From Acidobacteriota bacterium (GTDB taxonomy: Bacteria; Acidobacteriota; Terriglobia; Bryobacterales; Bryobacteraceae), in the NCBI GenBank assembly GCA_016185425.1, contig JACPNQ010000031.1, positions 62,001 through 126,000 of the forward strand: a stretch of DNA of 64,000 nt, read 5' to 3'. The stretch's first letter is position 1. Each line of letters starts with the position of its first letter. The translations under genes and the position numbers were made by a program. A model generated the notes under the pieces. That model did not search any database. It saw only the letters and a list, made by a program, of their open reading frames with translations, and was not told the origin of the DNA. Of the stretch, positions 63,293 through 64,000 are shown in pieces.

Positions 63293-64000
63293 GGAGCGAG
63301 GCGGCGGGAACCGGCACAAGCGGCGGGCGGATGGAGGTTGCGGTCCAGCCGAACAGGTGGTGGACAATGGGTCCGCAGATGCGGCCCTGACAGGCGCCCA
63401 TGCCACAGCGAGTCTGCAGCTTAGCGTCGCGCCATTCGCGATAGGGCGCGAGGGTTGCGTGGGTGACCTGTTCACAGCGGCAGAGGATCGTTTCGGGCCC
63501 GGCGAGACTATAGAGCTGGTGATGGAGGGCGAACGTGGCGGCAAGGTCGCGGACGAAGGCGCCGGTGTGGCTGCGTTTCCGGGAGACGGGCTGGCCGGTA
63601 GCGGCGGCGCCGGCGCGCTCGCCTTCTTCGAGGGCCTTGTCGAGACCGCCGATTCCGGTTGGCTCGCCGGCGCAGTAGACGTTGTCAACGGTGGTTCTTT
63701 GGCGGCTGTCGACCGCGACGAACCCGTCATCGAGGCGGCAGCCGAGGTGTTGGGCGACTTCGGTGTTGGGGACGAGGCCGAAGCCGCAGGCGAGGTAATC
63801 GATCTTGAGGGTACGGCCGGTTGAGAGGGTGACTTGCCGCGGTTCGAAACGAGTGGGCCAGACGCCGGTCATATAGGGCACGCCGATGAGGCGAGCGCGG
63901 AGCGCGATGGCTTGGGGGAGCTTGGCAGGATACTTTTTGAGGAATGAGACGACTGTGCCGAAGTTGGCCTGCTCGGCGATGCCGGCGATCCTGGCGCCGC
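63225..64000 (-). CDS. FAD-dependent oxidoreductase with C-terminal [2Fe-2S]-type domain (5' end outside)
   Basis: The last ~257 codons of a larger gene. Residues read IDYLACGFGLVPNTEVAQHLG and a VDNVYCAGEPTGIGGLDKALEEG FAD motif, then a Cys-rich C-terminal domain with ETILCRCEQVTHATL and CGMGACQGRICGP, as in opine or hydrogen-cyanide/sarcosine-type oxidoreductase alpha subunits. The Cys pattern suggests a BFD-like [2Fe-2S] domain. No start is in the window. Its last 68 bases overlap the convergent EEP gene. Confidence 0.85.
   Translation of the reverse strand, partial: GARIAGIAEQANFGTVVSFLKKYPAKLPQAIALRARLIGVPYMTGVWPTRFEPRQVTLSTGRTLKIDYLACGFGLVPNTEVAQHLGCRLDDGFVAVDSRQRTTVDNVYCAGEPTGIGGLDKALEEGERAGAAATGQPVSRKRSHTGAFVRDLAATFALHHQLYSLAGPETILCRCEQVTHATLAPYREWRDAKLQTRCGMGACQGRICGPIVHHLFGWTATSIRPPLVPVPAASLLTTETPPEPENDRSDNAHPSNP

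Overview
The window is a GC-rich, gene-dense bacterial chromosome segment, most likely from an acidobacterium of the Bryobacter/Solibacter type. The clues are family content rather than any marker gene: a VWFA-related acidobacterial-type secreted protein, a PSD1/planctomycete-cytochrome plus DUF1501 pair, squalene-hopene cyclase and HpnH (hopanoids), a PEP-CTERM protein, twin-arginine-like secreted Gfo/Idh and sulfatase proteins, and a proton-pumping pyrophosphatase. Neighbouring genes often overlap by 4 bases (ATGA). No stretch over 300 bases lacks a gene. I see no phage, insertion sequence, CRISPR array or rRNA. The only tRNA is tRNA-Leu(GAG) downstream of secG.

Layout. 0-2.8 kb: start of a Clp-like AAA+ ATPase, wecB, infA with its own promoter and leader hairpin, and a diguanylate cyclase. 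2.8-5.4 kb: an SDR, an unknown protein and a secreted ThuA protein. 5.5-10 kb: rlmN, divergent from an M16 protease that is followed by a TPM / nucleotidyltransferase-like / LemA envelope set. 10-12.3 kb: two enzymes that make alpha-ketoglutarate from a 2-keto-3-deoxy pentonate. 12.3-17.7 kb: alpha/beta-hydrolase-like protein, lytic transglycosylase, squalene-hopene cyclase, secreted Gfo/Idh oxidoreductase, transglutaminase-like protein. 17.7-21.7 kb: a Pro-rich lipobox plus PEP-CTERM protein, MsrQ, Hsp20 behind a near-consensus promoter, and an RlmI-like methyltransferase. 21.9-24.4 kb: H+-pyrophosphatase carrying an in-frame amber codon. 25.3-26.9 kb: a LytS/LytTR-type two-component pair whose kinase has lost its phosphoacceptor region. 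26.9-34.9 kb: a DinB pair, a three-gene operon (HAD dehalogenase-like / FMN hydroxyacid oxidase with a CxxCH motif / secreted protein), hpnH and partner, and a YtrA-ABC operon. 35-40.7 kb: PSD1/DUF1501 pair, an Rpn-like nuclease and small proteins. 40.7-44.1 kb: tandem S41-like peptidases. 44.2-46 kb: terminator, tRNA-Leu, secG, glutaryl-CoA-dehydrogenase-like enzyme. 46-50 kb: TPR/beta-barrel protein and glycoside-hydrolase-like partner. 50-52.4 kb: two PilZ-DnaJ-winged-helix paralogues and a GntR regulator. 52.4-64 kb: Kef-type antiporter, DUF6454-like, DUF2779 nuclease, VWA protein, WYL regulator opposite a DinB protein, sulfatase, SDR, M48 protease, exo/endonuclease/phosphatase-fold protein, and the end of an FAD/[2Fe-2S]-type oxidoreductase.

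The most notable points are the amber codon in hppA, replacing a Lys that belongs to the active site in this family; the out-of-frame internal deletion in the histidine kinase; the CxxCH-bearing hydroxyacid oxidase in a translationally coupled operon; and the duplicated PilZ-J-domain-winged-helix architecture near a diguanylate cyclase-encoding genome region. I found no convincing new defence or mobile system.
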